From contig NZ_VHIV01000009.1 in NCBI RefSeq assembly GCF_006494425.1, forward strand, positions 91,485-155,484: DNA of 64,000 nt. The letters are read 5' to 3'. Numbering within the stretch: the first letter of the stretch is position 1; each line of letters begins with the position of its first letter. The position numbers were made by a program, and so were the translations under genes. The stretch comes from Bacillus dicomae. Lineage in GTDB: Bacteria; Bacillota; Bacilli; Bacillales; Bacillaceae_G. The notes under the pieces were generated by a model. The model was not told the origin of the DNA. It worked only from the letters and a program-made list of their open reading frames with translations, and did not search any database. Below are positions 1-7,883 of the stretch, one piece after another.

Positions 1-363
1 AGTTTTTCCGCTTAAACGTTTACCAATATATACAGCTAAAGTCGCTGTTAATAATGCACCGATTGGCTCACCTGTTTTAATAATTAGACCTGCTTCAGTA
101 ATTGAAATGGATCCGGCACCAATTGCTCCAGCTACCATAGCCGAGAAGATTACAAGACCGTTTGCACCAAGCATAAAAGCAATTCCGGCACCAATGGCCG
201 GTGCCATAAGTGATTTTGCAACAACTCCGATTGTAATAAGCAACGGAATATCAACAATTCTTCCTATATTTTCGATCAGTAAACCAATTCCGAGGGATAC
301 GAAAATACCTTGTGCAATTCCAGCAGATGCTTTAAATACACGAGACATTATATACTCCTTCAT
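1..363 (-). CDS. PfoR-like / PTS EIIC-type membrane protein (3' part outside window)
   Basis: Reading in from base 363 on the minus strand there are 121 open codons to the window edge, so the C-terminus is missing. The protein is very hydrophobic and rich in Gly/Ala/Ile, with several membrane segments and phrases such as IAQGIFVSLGIGLLIENIG, which I recognise from the PfoR/COG3641 group of PTS EIIC-like membrane proteins ('putative toxin regulator'). The substrate is unknown. Start at 363 has AAGGTG seven bases upstream; an in-frame ATG at 348 behind AAGGAG is an equally good alternative. It lies 22 bases downstream of the lactate dehydrogenase gene on the same strand and is probably co-transcribed with it. 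Family call is from memory of the sequence style; function is open. Confidence 0.75.
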   Translation of the reverse strand, partial: MKEYIMSRVFKASAGIAQGIFVSLGIGLLIENIGRIVDIPLLITIGVVAKSLMAPAIGAGIAFMLGANGLVIFSAMVAGAIGAGSISITEAGLIIKTGEPIGALLTATLAVYIGKRLSGKT

Positions 364-385
364 TTGTTTCACCTTCTCCTATAAG

Positions 386-1336
386 TTAGTAACCAATTGT
401 TTTCATATAATCACGTAAAATATCGTTTGATTTTGCGAATCGAGATTCTTCATCCTCTGTTAAATTTAGCTCTACAATTTCTCTTATACCATCTCTAGTA
501 ATAATAGCTGGTACTCCTGTACAAATATCATATTCACCGTACTCACCATCTAAAATAGCTGATACAGCAATTACACGGTGATCATCGTTAAAGATTGAGT
601 TTGCAATATATGCTAGAGAATTTCCGATTCCGTAATAAGTAGTACCTTTTCGTTTATAAATTTCCCATCCGGCTTTTGCAGTCTTCTCAACAATTTCATC
701 TAAATGTATTTCACCAAATTGATCTTTTTTCTCTTCTAAAATTTGCAGAATTGGTTTTCCACCAACAGTTACGTGTGACCAAGCAACCATTTGAGAATCA
801 CCATGTTCCCCTAATGAATACCCGTGAATACTACGAGGATCTACATGTAACATTTCAGATAAAATTGTTCTTAAGCGAGAAGAATCTAGTGATGTACCAG
901 TACCGATCACACGATTTCTAGGTAATCCAGATAATTTCCACACTTGATATGTAATAATATCAACTGGGTTCGATGCAAGTAAGAAAATACCATCAAATCC
1001 ACTTTCCATTACGCCACCAACAACACTTTCCATAATCTTCGCACTCGCTCCTAAAGTATCTAAGCGACTTTGCCCTGGTTTTGGTGCTGGCCCTGCTGTA
1101 ATAATAACGATGTCCATATCTTTGCAGTCTTCATAACTTCCTGCATATACTTTTGTTCTTGTATTTGTAAAGTTAATGCAGTGTGATAAATCCATTGCTT
1201 CCCCAACTGCACGTTCATGATTTATATCAATTAATAATAGCTCTTCGCAAATGCCTTGATTGACAATGGAATATGCACAACTTGATCCAACTAATCCAGT
1301 ACCGATAATTGCAATTTTTCTTGTATGTCTTTTCAT
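386..1336 (-). CDS. ldh: L-lactate dehydrogenase
   Basis: Cytoplasmic NAD-dependent reduction of pyruvate to lactate in fermentation. The 316-residue protein has the full LDH length. Visible motifs: Rossmann GTGLVGSS at residues 12-19, the substrate loop [10 protein letters not shown] with Gln89, the residue that separates LDH from malate dehydrogenase, Arg91, Asp151, Arg154 and the catalytic His178 in GEHGDS. The start is supported by AGGAG upstream. B. cereus group strains carry several ldh paralogs; which one this is cannot be decided here. It leads a probable two-gene unit with the PfoR-like gene. A Rex-like palindrome and a TATAAT box lie 55-110 bases upstream, which fits redox control. 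Confidence 0.95.
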   Translation of the reverse strand: MKRHTRKIAIIGTGLVGSSCAYSIVNQGICEELLLIDINHERAVGEAMDLSHCINFTNTRTKVYAGSYEDCKDMDIVIITAGPAPKPGQSRLDTLGASAKIMESVVGGVMESGFDGIFLLASNPVDIITYQVWKLSGLPRNRVIGTGTSLDSSRLRTILSEMLHVDPRSIHGYSLGEHGDSQMVAWSHVTVGGKPILQILEEKKDQFGEIHLDEIVEKTAKAGWEIYKRKGTTYYGIGNSLAYIANSIFNDDHRVIAVSAILDGEYGEYDICTGVPAIITRDGIREIVELNLTEDEESRFAKSNDILRDYMKTIGY

Positions 1337-1390
1337 AGCAATCTCTCCTAATTGATCATATAATCTATTTCTTTTTTCTTTACACTCCTA

Positions 1391-1446
1391 ATTATAGAGA
1401 TTCCCACGATAGAAACCATGGATACTTTGTGAAATATTGAACAAAG
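1391..1446 (-). promoter_or_regulatory. ldh promoter with Rex-like operator
   Basis: On the minus strand a TATAAT box lies at 1396-1391. Upstream, 1425-1446 forms an inverted repeat with arms CTTTGT and ACAAAG around an A/T-rich core (TTGTGAAATATTGAACAA). This resembles the Rex consensus TTGTGAAnnnnTTCACAA, with a weaker right arm. Rex controlling ldh is known in Firmicutes; its action here is inferred. No convincing -35 box was seen. Confidence 0.5.
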
Positions 1447-1540
1447 TTTTTGTCCTTTTTGTGAATTGTTATATTCCATTTTCGTCATATTTGTTACAAC
1501 TGGAAAAATATTTATTATGTATTTATTGACATATACAAAA

Positions 1541-1575
1541 AGAAAACGAGCGAATCCATTTTCGCTCGTTTTTTC
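1541..1575 (-). terminator. Terminator of the CotF-like genes
   Basis: Perfect 10-bp stem AACGAGCGAA / TTCGCTCGTT around TCCATT, with T-rich tracts on both sides (TTTTCTTTTT on the minus strand), directly downstream of the minus-strand gene ending at 1582. Confidence 0.85.
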
Positions 1576-1581
1576 ATCCTA

Positions 1582-1830
1582 TTATTCTGCACTTAATTGA
1601 CTTTTTAACTGCTGTACAATCATCGGATTAGCTGGTGCTGCTGGCTTGTAATAACTCTTTTGCTTTGCGTACTCATACATATTACGTTGGCGCATTTCAT
1701 CTTGATTACGAATTTGAATTAACGTTTGGTGTAACTGTTCATTATCAGACTGAGCAATATAATTTGCATAACTTGTTAAACTCGCATTTAATCCTGCTAA
1801 ATAATCATTTACCATATCTTTTTCATTCAT
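1582..1830 (-). CDS. CotF-like spore coat protein, C-terminal half type
   Basis: An 82-residue helical protein beginning MNEKDMVNDYLAGLNASLTS and ending in a Pro/Ala linker. The pattern 'EKDMxxDxLAGxKxxxxxYxxxxxE' and the Gln/Tyr-rich helices match the coat F domain (COG5577) of spore coat proteins. It is shorter than B. subtilis CotF (160 residues) and seems to hold only the domain's main helix bundle. It follows the 61-residue gene with a 13-base gap and shares its transcript and terminator. A good RBS (AGGAGG) precedes the start. Role in the spore coat is inferred from family membership. Confidence 0.75.
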   Translation of the reverse strand: MNEKDMVNDYLAGLNASLTSYANYIAQSDNEQLHQTLIQIRNQDEMRQRNMYEYAKQKSYYKPAAPANPMIVQQLKSQLSAE

Positions 1831-1843
1831 TTTCCGCTTCCTC

Positions 1844-2029
1844 CTATCCTAGGAAAGTCATTAATTGCTGTTTCGTATTTCGTGCATCTTGCGCATCTTT
1901 TTGTAGCATTTGTTTCAGTTGTGGATCCGTACACGTCTGTGCATACTGCTCCAACTTGTTAATAATTGTTGCGTGTCCACCAATTAAATGACGTAAGTTT
2001 TCTACTTCAAGCTCTGTTAAATTTTGCAT
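1844..2029 (-). CDS. Small CotF-associated coat protein
   Basis: A 61-residue soluble helical protein (MQNLTELEVENLRHLIGGHA...) with no signal peptide or membrane segment. It precedes the CotF-like gene by 13 bases and resembles the N-terminal piece of longer coat F proteins (LRHLIGGH, Gln/Lys helices, QQLMTFL end). Together the two genes look like one coat protein split into two cistrons. An AGGAG-type RBS (AGGTAGGAG) lies just upstream. Spore role is inferred from the partner. Confidence 0.65.
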   Translation of the reverse strand: MQNLTELEVENLRHLIGGHATIINKLEQYAQTCTDPQLKQMLQKDAQDARNTKQQLMTFLG

Positions 2030-2120
2030 AGAATACTCCTACCTTTCTTTATTCGTTCACTGTTAGTATTTAGCTCTTTTTTGATTGTATACATGAATTA
2101 ACTTTTTACGTGCATACAAA

Positions 2121-2156
2121 ATAAAAGATGAATAGCTAAGCCATTCATCTTTTATA
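2121..2156 (-). terminator. Terminator of the CPBP protease gene
   Basis: 11-bp perfect stem AAAAGATGAAT / ATTCATCTTTT with a 9-base loop, downstream of the minus-strand gene ending at 2175. Confidence 0.75.
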
Positions 2157-2174
2157 CTGGTTATGTATTTATTT

Positions 2175-2888
2175 TTATAGAGATACAATCATACTTATAC
2201 TCACAAGTAAGTTCCATACAATGTGTAAAATAATACTAGGTATAATAGATTGCGTCTTTTTATATAACATTGCAAATACCATTCCCATAATCGTTGCCGT
2301 AATGAGAAGACCCCCATGAAGAATTCCAAAAATGAAGGAAGAAATAATGATACTAACTAAAAAATTATATTTCTTTTCTAAAAATCGATATAAAATACCT
2401 CTAAATAGAATTTCTTCTTTAACCGGTGTAATGATAGCAACACTTAACACATATATAATACTTTGTATGCTATTTTGAAGCCCTAAACTCCCTAATTGTT
2501 CCTTTTGTTCTGCTGCACTTTCAAAACTAAACACATGTAACATTAAATATTGTGATAACGCAATGAAAATAAAACCAATTAATAGATATAAATATGTCTT
2601 CCCACTCTTCAAAACGGATATATCCCAAATAGATTTAATAAAATGAAAAATCGGTTTATAAGCTAATAAAACGATAACAACAACAGCTGCATCGAATAAG
2701 AGTAAATAATATCCTTCTAATTTAGTACTTAATGCTTCTTCTCCATAAATCCCAAAGGCTAAACCAAGAAATAATCCTCCTAGGAGTGAAATCCCTATAA
2801 TCATCGCTATCATTACAAATAGATTTTTATATGTTATATTCTCTATTTTTCTTTCCACACTATACGCTTCTAACACTGTTTTACTCAC
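2175..2888 (-). CDS. CPBP family intramembrane protease (Abi/CAAX-like)
   Basis: Membrane-embedded protein with about six hydrophobic segments. The CPBP signature is present: EEILFR (the EExxxR motif with the catalytic Glu pair), then FGILHGG and the final HIVWN with the conserved His residues. These proteins are putative glutamic-type intramembrane proteases; substrates are usually unknown, and bacterial members are often linked to bacteriocin immunity. I place the start at a GTG (2888) behind GGAGGGA, giving 237 residues; the frame stays open upstream for another 51 codons, but that part is Lys/Ile/Cys-rich, has no RBS at its start and looks non-coding. It stands alone between two terminators. 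Confidence 0.85.
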   Translation of the reverse strand: MSKTVLEAYSVERKIENITYKNLFVMIAMIIGISLLGGLFLGLAFGIYGEEALSTKLEGYYLLLFDAAVVVIVLLAYKPIFHFIKSIWDISVLKSGKTYLYLLIGFIFIALSQYLMLHVFSFESAAEQKEQLGSLGLQNSIQSIIYVLSVAIITPVKEEILFRGILYRFLEKKYNFLVSIIISSFIFGILHGGLLITATIMGMVFAMLYKKTQSIIPSIILHIVWNLLVSISMIVSL

Positions 2889-3130
2889 AGTATCCCTCCA
2901 GTTATTCTCATTTATCTTATTAAAATCCTTTAATTGAAATATAAAGATAATATAACAAAATTTACAAAAAGAATAATATGCAATTTTACATATTATGAAA
3001 ACTTTATATTTTATAGTTTTAGGAATAGGATTGCTATGCAATAATTATTATATGAAATTTCAAAAAAACAATTTCTATCCACCATAACCCTCGCACCATA
3101 TAAAACTTATTAGTTAAAGGAGCAATGAAC

Positions 3131-3259
3131 ATGAAAACTCACGACTTCCTGACAGAAATCCAGAAGGGCTCTGAGCCTAGTCCATATCAAGATCCTATTG
3201 CATTCAGTTTCGTTTGCTTTTTCTTAGCCATATACACATTTTTCAAACCTGCTAAATAA
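3131..3259 (+). CDS. Small single-pass membrane peptide (42 aa)
   Basis: ATG at 3131 follows AAAGGAG by a workable distance, and an in-frame ATG at 3125 is too close to that RBS. The peptide is MKTHDFLTEIQKGSEPSPYQ followed by DP and one strongly hydrophobic segment (IAFSFVCFFLAIYTFF) ending KPAK. The layout is a polar N-terminus and one C-terminal transmembrane helix. I do not recognise a family. A strong terminator follows at 3309. Confidence 0.55.
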   Translation: MKTHDFLTEIQKGSEPSPYQDPIAFSFVCFFLAIYTFFKPAK

Positions 3260-3308
3260 TATCATGTAATGAGAAAAGGCCTACCGCTCTTTTCGAATCA
3301 TATGCACT

Positions 3309-3342
3309 AAAAAACCTTAGAATCACTTCTAAGGTTTTTGTT
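3309..3342. terminator. Bidirectional terminator
   Basis: Stem AAACCTTAGAA / TTCTAAGGTTT with loop TCAC and A/T runs on both sides, between the plus-strand peptide gene and the minus-strand TetR gene. Confidence 0.85.
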
Positions 3343-3353
3343 TGCCTGACTTC

Positions 3354-3902
3354 TTATTCACGTAATCCTTTAATAAACGTTTCCAATAATACATGTAAAC
3401 TTGTATCTAAATCTAACGGCAAACCAAATCCACCTTGCTGTTCAATCGACGCAAATCCATGACAAATACTTCTGAATCCACGTGTCGCATGAAGTGCATT
3501 CTCTCCTTCTAAGCCGTACTGTTGTAAAACCTGAAGACAAAGCTTTACAATTCCGTCACCTGCTTTTCTTACTTCTTCATCTCGTAAAAAGGTTGCTTCA
3601 TACAGTCCAGGATGTTTTCGGACAAATGCTACATACGCTTCTCCTAATGCATGAATTGCTTCATCCATATGTTTATCCTCGGCTGCTTCTTCTAGCTTGT
3701 TATGCAGCTGTTGTATTCCGTAAATACCAAGATTTTTCCGTACATCTTGTAACCCTTTTACATGATTATATAGTGAGGGAGAACGTATCCCTAACCTTTG
3801 CGCTAATGAAGCTAACGTTACTTCTTGTATTCCATTTGCATCTGCAATTTCTGCCGCTGTTTCTACAATTTTCGGTAATGTAAGTCCGATTCTCGGTGAC
3901 AT
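3354..3902 (-). CDS. TetR/AcrR family regulator with WHG-type C-terminal domain
   Basis: 182 residues. The N-terminal helix-turn-helix is clear (IVETAAEIADANGIQEVTLA...LGIRSPSLYNHVKG, about residues 11-50). The C-terminal part (AYVAFVRKHPGLYEATF, HATRGFRSICHGFASIEQQGGFGLP) is the TetR WHG type domain. It is the second gene of a two-gene unit, 16 bases after the MBL hydrolase. Two tandem 15-bp palindromes at the unit's promoter are the obvious target, so it is probably an autorepressor that also controls the hydrolase. The inducer is unknown. Confidence 0.93.
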   Translation of the reverse strand: MSPRIGLTLPKIVETAAEIADANGIQEVTLASLAQRLGIRSPSLYNHVKGLQDVRKNLGIYGIQQLHNKLEEAAEDKHMDEAIHALGEAYVAFVRKHPGLYEATFLRDEEVRKAGDGIVKLCLQVLQQYGLEGENALHATRGFRSICHGFASIEQQGGFGLPLDLDTSLHVLLETFIKGLRE

Positions 3903-3918
3903 AAATTATCCCTCTTTT

Positions 3919-4623
3919 CTACTTTCTATATTTCGCTTCCTTAATAGCAAGCTCTATAATAGCACCTGGATCATTTACCATTTTTCCGTGCCCTGCCGCA
4001 AGCAAGGACGGCTCATATTCTCTTAGCTTCTCTGCACTTTGTAATGCCACTTCTTTACTCCACGTTGCCATCGCAGGAAACGGAAACCAAAATTTCATTT
4101 GTCCTGAAACAGCCATACCTCCTCTTGTTTGGAATGCATCCCCGACAATGAGAGCTTTATTTCTTACATCAAGAAATGACATGGAGCCTGGCGTATGTCC
4201 CGGTGTCATAATCGCAAGTAGTGATCCAACTCGGTCGCCATCTTCTAATAAAACATCAGGTCTCGTTTTCACCTTTTTAGGTACACCGCCTTTTATCGGT
4301 ATATTCGGTTCATCCTTTTGTAACGTCGTATCTCCTTCTAACAGCTTTGCGTCCCGCTTAGAAATATAGACTGGAACATGAGGAAGTACTTCCTTTAATG
4401 CGTCTAATGCACCGATGTGATCATCATGCGCATGTGTTAATACAATATTCGTAATTGGTTTTCCTATTTTCTCAGCCGCCTGTAAAATTCCTTTTGCGCT
4501 ATATGGCAAAGCAGCATCAATTAAAGTTAAACCATCTTCTTCCTCCACAAAGTAACAATTCACAGGAAACACTCTTGGCAAAAATGACAATTGATATACC
4601 GTTTTTTCATGCATCATTCTCAT
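3919..4623 (-). CDS. MBL-fold metallo-hydrolase
   Basis: 234-residue metallo-beta-lactamase-fold protein. The zinc motif THAHDDHIGA (HxHxDH) is intact, with GHTPGSM and GDAFQTRGG supplying further metal ligands and AAGHGK the last His. No signal peptide, so it acts in the cytoplasm. The family covers glyoxalase II-like and lactonase-like hydrolases; the substrate cannot be told from sequence. It is the first gene of the TetR-linked unit, so it is probably induced by the compound the regulator senses. Confidence 0.9.
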   Translation of the reverse strand: MRMMHEKTVYQLSFLPRVFPVNCYFVEEEDGLTLIDAALPYSAKGILQAAEKIGKPITNIVLTHAHDDHIGALDALKEVLPHVPVYISKRDAKLLEGDTTLQKDEPNIPIKGGVPKKVKTRPDVLLEDGDRVGSLLAIMTPGHTPGSMSFLDVRNKALIVGDAFQTRGGMAVSGQMKFWFPFPAMATWSKEVALQSAEKLREYEPSLLAAGHGKMVNDPGAIIELAIKEAKYRK

Positions 4624-4644
4624 ATTCCCATCTCCCTTTTCACG

Positions 4645-4688
4645 AAAACTAATACCATTAGTTTCATTATACTAATGGTATTAGTTTT
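4645..4688 (-). promoter_or_regulatory. Tandem TetR operators around the -10 box
   Basis: Two 15-bp pseudo-palindromes of form ACTAAT-NNN-ATTAGT lie at 4648-4662 and 4671-4685, and the whole block is also one large inverted repeat (18-bp arms 4645-4662 and 4671-4688). A minus-strand TATAAT at 4671-4666 sits between them. Repressor binding at both sites would cover the promoter of the MBL-tetR unit. That the adjacent TetR protein binds here is inferred. Confidence 0.8.
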
Positions 4689-4716
4689 ACGCCACTAAAA
4701 ATTTCTTTTTTTTCAA

Positions 4717-4756
4717 AAAAAGAACAGTAGTCGTTTATACGACTACTGTTCTTCAA
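4717..4756 (-). terminator. Terminator of the fad operon
   Basis: 15-bp perfect stem AAGAACAGTAGTCGT / ACGACTACTGTTCTT with loop TTAT, followed on the minus strand by a T7 tract; located just after fadE. Confidence 0.92.
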
Positions 4757-4761
4757 AGATA

Positions 4762-6546
4762 TTAAACTGTGTAACGCTCATCTTCTAAAATTTTCGCAGC
4801 GATTTCACGTTTCTTCGGAATTACGTTAAGTGGTGTGTGGCGAGTTAATTTGCGTAATGATGATAACATCATGCGCAGCATGTCGCCATTTTCAACTGCG
4901 ATAAGTGTTTCTTTCGCATCTGCTTCGATTTCGTTGAATGCTTCTTGGCAAAATACTTCAGTGTATAACACTTTTTGTTTATTCTTTTCAAGACCAGTTG
5001 TTTTGATTGCTTTTTCTGTACGAAGAACAGCTGACTCCATTGCGTATAGATTGCTTACGATGTCAGCGATATTCACAAGAATTTCTTGCTCTTTATCTAA
5101 TGCTTTACCGTATTTTTGAGCCGCTAATCCAGCTACCATTAAGCCGATTTTCTTCGCGTTAGTTACTAAATACTTTTGAAGTGCTAATGGCTCATCGCCT
5201 ACTTCTTCTGGCATCATCATCATTAACTCTTCTTGTAATTTTTGTGCTTTTTGAAGAAGTGGTAATTCACCTTTCATCGCTTTACGTAAGAACGTACCTG
5301 GTACGATTAGGCGGTTAATTTCGTTCGTTCCTTCGAAAATACGGTTAATACGAGAATCGCGGTACATTCTTTCAATCTCATATTCTGCCATAAATCCGTA
5401 ACCACCGTGGATTTGAACACCTTCATCTACTGTATAGTCTAATACTTCAGAACCGAATACTTTGTTTAAAGAGCACTCGATTGCATATTCAGCGATAGAA
5501 GCTGCTACTGCTTTACCGTCTTTTACTTCTTCTTCAGATAATGTGCTCATGCGGCTTTCGAATAAGCCTACTGTACGATACACAGAGCTTTCAGCTGCAT
5601 ATGTTTTCGCTGCCATATTCGCAAGTTTCTCTTGAATTAATGGGAAGCGAGCGATTGGTTGTTTGAACTGTTGACGTTGGTTTGCATATTGTGCTGAAAT
5701 TTCTACTGCACGTTTCGCAGATCCAACTGTACCAACACCTAATTTATAACGACCGATATTTAAAATGTTGAATGCGATAATATGACCTTTACCGATTTCA
5801 CCAAGTAAGTTTTCTTTCGGTACTAACGCATCTTCTAAAATTAACGTACGAGTTGAAGAACATTTAATACCCATTTTCTTTTCTTCTGGGCTTGTAGATA
5901 CGCCCGCATATTCTTTCTCTACGATAAATGCTGAGAAATGCTCTCCATCAATTTTTGCATATACAACAAATACGTCAGCAAATGCAGAGTTTGTAATCCA
6001 TTGTTTTTCACCATTTAATACGTAATGTGTACCTTCTGCATTTAAACGTGCCGTTGTTTTTGCACCTAATGCGTCAGATCCTGAACCTGGCTCAGTTAAT
6101 GCGTATGCAGCTAATTTTTCACCAGTTGCTAGTAGTGGTAAATATTTTTTCTTTTGCTCTTCGTTACCGAATAATACGATTGGTAACGATCCGATACCTA
6201 CGTGCGCACCGTGAGTAATTGCAAAACCGCCAGCGCGAGAGAATTTCTCTGCGATTAACGCTGAGCTTACTTTATCAAGACCAATTCCGCCATACTCTTC
6301 TGGTACGTCAGCACCTAATAAACCAAGTTCACCAGCCTCTTTTAAAAGACGAACAGAACGATCAAACTCATGTTGCTCTAAATATTCAAGCTCTGGAAGA
6401 ACTTCATTTACGATAAAGTCCTCTGTCGTTTTTGCAATCATTTTATGCTCAGATGAAAAATCTTCTGGCGTAAACACTTGATCAATTGTAATCTCATCTA
6501 CTAAAAAGCTACCGCCTTTAACTGCACTTCCTACTGTTTTTTCCAT
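4762..6546 (-). CDS. fadE: Acyl-CoA dehydrogenase FadE
   Basis: FAD-dependent first step of fatty-acid beta-oxidation (acyl-CoA to trans-2-enoyl-CoA). 594 residues from the ATG at 6546, which sits behind GAAGGAGG; this equals the B. subtilis FadE length. An upstream in-frame ATG at 6588 lacks an RBS. Visible family signatures include the substrate/FAD segment [35 protein letters not shown], and the C-terminal dehydrogenase stretch [20 protein letters not shown]...FEGTNEINR. The extra C-terminal domain after about residue 400 is typical of this long subfamily. Last gene of fadN-fadA-fadE; a 143-base gap separates it from fadA. Confidence 0.93.
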   Translation of the reverse strand: MEKTVGSAVKGGSFLVDEITIDQVFTPEDFSSEHKMIAKTTEDFIVNEVLPELEYLEQHEFDRSVRLLKEAGELGLLGADVPEEYGGIGLDKVSSALIAEKFSRAGGFAITHGAHVGIGSLPIVLFGNEEQKKKYLPLLATGEKLAAYALTEPGSGSDALGAKTTARLNAEGTHYVLNGEKQWITNSAFADVFVVYAKIDGEHFSAFIVEKEYAGVSTSPEEKKMGIKCSSTRTLILEDALVPKENLLGEIGKGHIIAFNILNIGRYKLGVGTVGSAKRAVEISAQYANQRQQFKQPIARFPLIQEKLANMAAKTYAAESSVYRTVGLFESRMSTLSEEEVKDGKAVAASIAEYAIECSLNKVFGSEVLDYTVDEGVQIHGGYGFMAEYEIERMYRDSRINRIFEGTNEINRLIVPGTFLRKAMKGELPLLQKAQKLQEELMMMMPEEVGDEPLALQKYLVTNAKKIGLMVAGLAAQKYGKALDKEQEILVNIADIVSNLYAMESAVLRTEKAIKTTGLEKNKQKVLYTEVFCQEAFNEIEADAKETLIAVENGDMLRMMLSSLRKLTRHTPLNVIPKKREIAAKILEDERYTV

Positions 6547-6689
6547 GAAAATTTCCTCCTTCATATTTTCATAAGCCGCTTCTCTCATTTTGAAAGAAGC
6601 TGGCTCTCCCTTTTGTTTTTATAAACCTTTGTTGCTTCCACTCTTTGCATTGTTGGCGTCTCGTTCTGAGCAAGCCGCTTCCACTTTTT

Positions 6690-7862
6690 TTATAGTAATT
6701 CAAACACTCCCGCTGCTCCCATTCCGCCGCCGATACACATTGTTACGATACCGAATTGTTCGTTGCGGCGTTTCATTTCGTGAATAAGAGATAGTGTTAG
6801 TTTTGCTCCTGTACAGCCAAGTGGATGTCCAAGTGCGATTGCACCACCGTTTACGTTTACTTTTTCTTCATCTAATCCAAGTTCACGAATAACTTGAATG
6901 GATTGAGAAGCGAATGCTTCATTTAGTTCGAATAGACCGATATCTGATAGCTCTAAACCAGCTAATTTTAATGCCTTTGGAATTGCAGCGATCGGGCCGA
7001 TTCCCATTACTTCTGGTGGTACACCAGCTACTGCGAATGAACGGAATTTAGCAAGTGGCTTCATACCATCACTCACTGCTTTTTCACGATCCATTAATAG
7101 TACAGATGCTGCACCGTCACTCATTTGTGAAGAGTTACCAGCTGTTACAGAACCGCGAACGTTAAATGCTGGACGTAATTTACCTAAAATGTCTAGCGTC
7201 GTTTCTGCTCTTACACCTTCGTCTTGTGCAAAAATGATTGTTTCTTCTTGCAGTTTGTTGTTTGATCCAATAGTACGTAACGTTACATCTACAGGTACTG
7301 TTTCATCAGCAAAGTTCCCTGCAGCTAATGCTTTTGCAGCACGTTGATGACTTCTTACTGCAAATGCATCTTGCTCTTCACGAGAAATTCCATATTTCAC
7401 AGCAACTTGCTCTGCTGTATGTCCCATACCCATATAATATTCTGGAGCCGCTTCTACAAGGCGACTATTTGGACGAACGACGTGTCCCATCATCGGAACT
7501 AAACTCATTGATTCCGCTCCGCCTGATAATACAGCTTCAGAGTGTCCAAGCATAATACGCTCTGCTCCGTAAGCGATACTTTGTAAACCTGAAGAACAGT
7601 AACGGTTAATTGTAATAGCTGGAACATCGTAAGAAAGTCCTGCTAATCCGCCGATATTACGAGCCATATTTAAACCTTGCTCTGCTTCTGGCATCGCACA
7701 ACCGAAAATTAAATCGTCGATTGGCCCTTCATAATTCGCACGCTTTAACGTTTCTTTTACTACTAACGCCCCTAGATCGTCAGGACGAACTGTTTTTAAT
7801 GAACCCCTCTTTGCTTTTCCAATTGGTGTTCTTGCTCCCGCAACAATGACAGCTTCTCTCAT
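6690..7862 (-). CDS. fadA: Acetyl-CoA acyltransferase (thiolase) FadA
   Basis: Thiolase that releases acetyl-CoA in the last step of beta-oxidation. 390 residues with the nucleophile Cys89 in NRYCSSG, His346 in GHPLGCTGA and the second catalytic Cys376 in CIGGGMG. Lies 21 bases after fadN and is certainly in the same operon. No unusual features. Confidence 0.95.
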   Translation of the reverse strand: MREAVIVAGARTPIGKAKRGSLKTVRPDDLGALVVKETLKRANYEGPIDDLIFGCAMPEAEQGLNMARNIGGLAGLSYDVPAITINRYCSSGLQSIAYGAERIMLGHSEAVLSGGAESMSLVPMMGHVVRPNSRLVEAAPEYYMGMGHTAEQVAVKYGISREEQDAFAVRSHQRAAKALAAGNFADETVPVDVTLRTIGSNNKLQEETIIFAQDEGVRAETTLDILGKLRPAFNVRGSVTAGNSSQMSDGAASVLLMDREKAVSDGMKPLAKFRSFAVAGVPPEVMGIGPIAAIPKALKLAGLELSDIGLFELNEAFASQSIQVIRELGLDEEKVNVNGGAIALGHPLGCTGAKLTLSLIHEMKRRNEQFGIVTMCIGGGMGAAGVFELL

Positions 7863-7883
7863 GAACGATATCTCCCCTCGTTA

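Noticed and set aside
107-418. Plus-strand 103-codon frame at the left edge
   Set aside because: Antisense to the PfoR-like gene, which has better RBS and a clear membrane-protein sequence.
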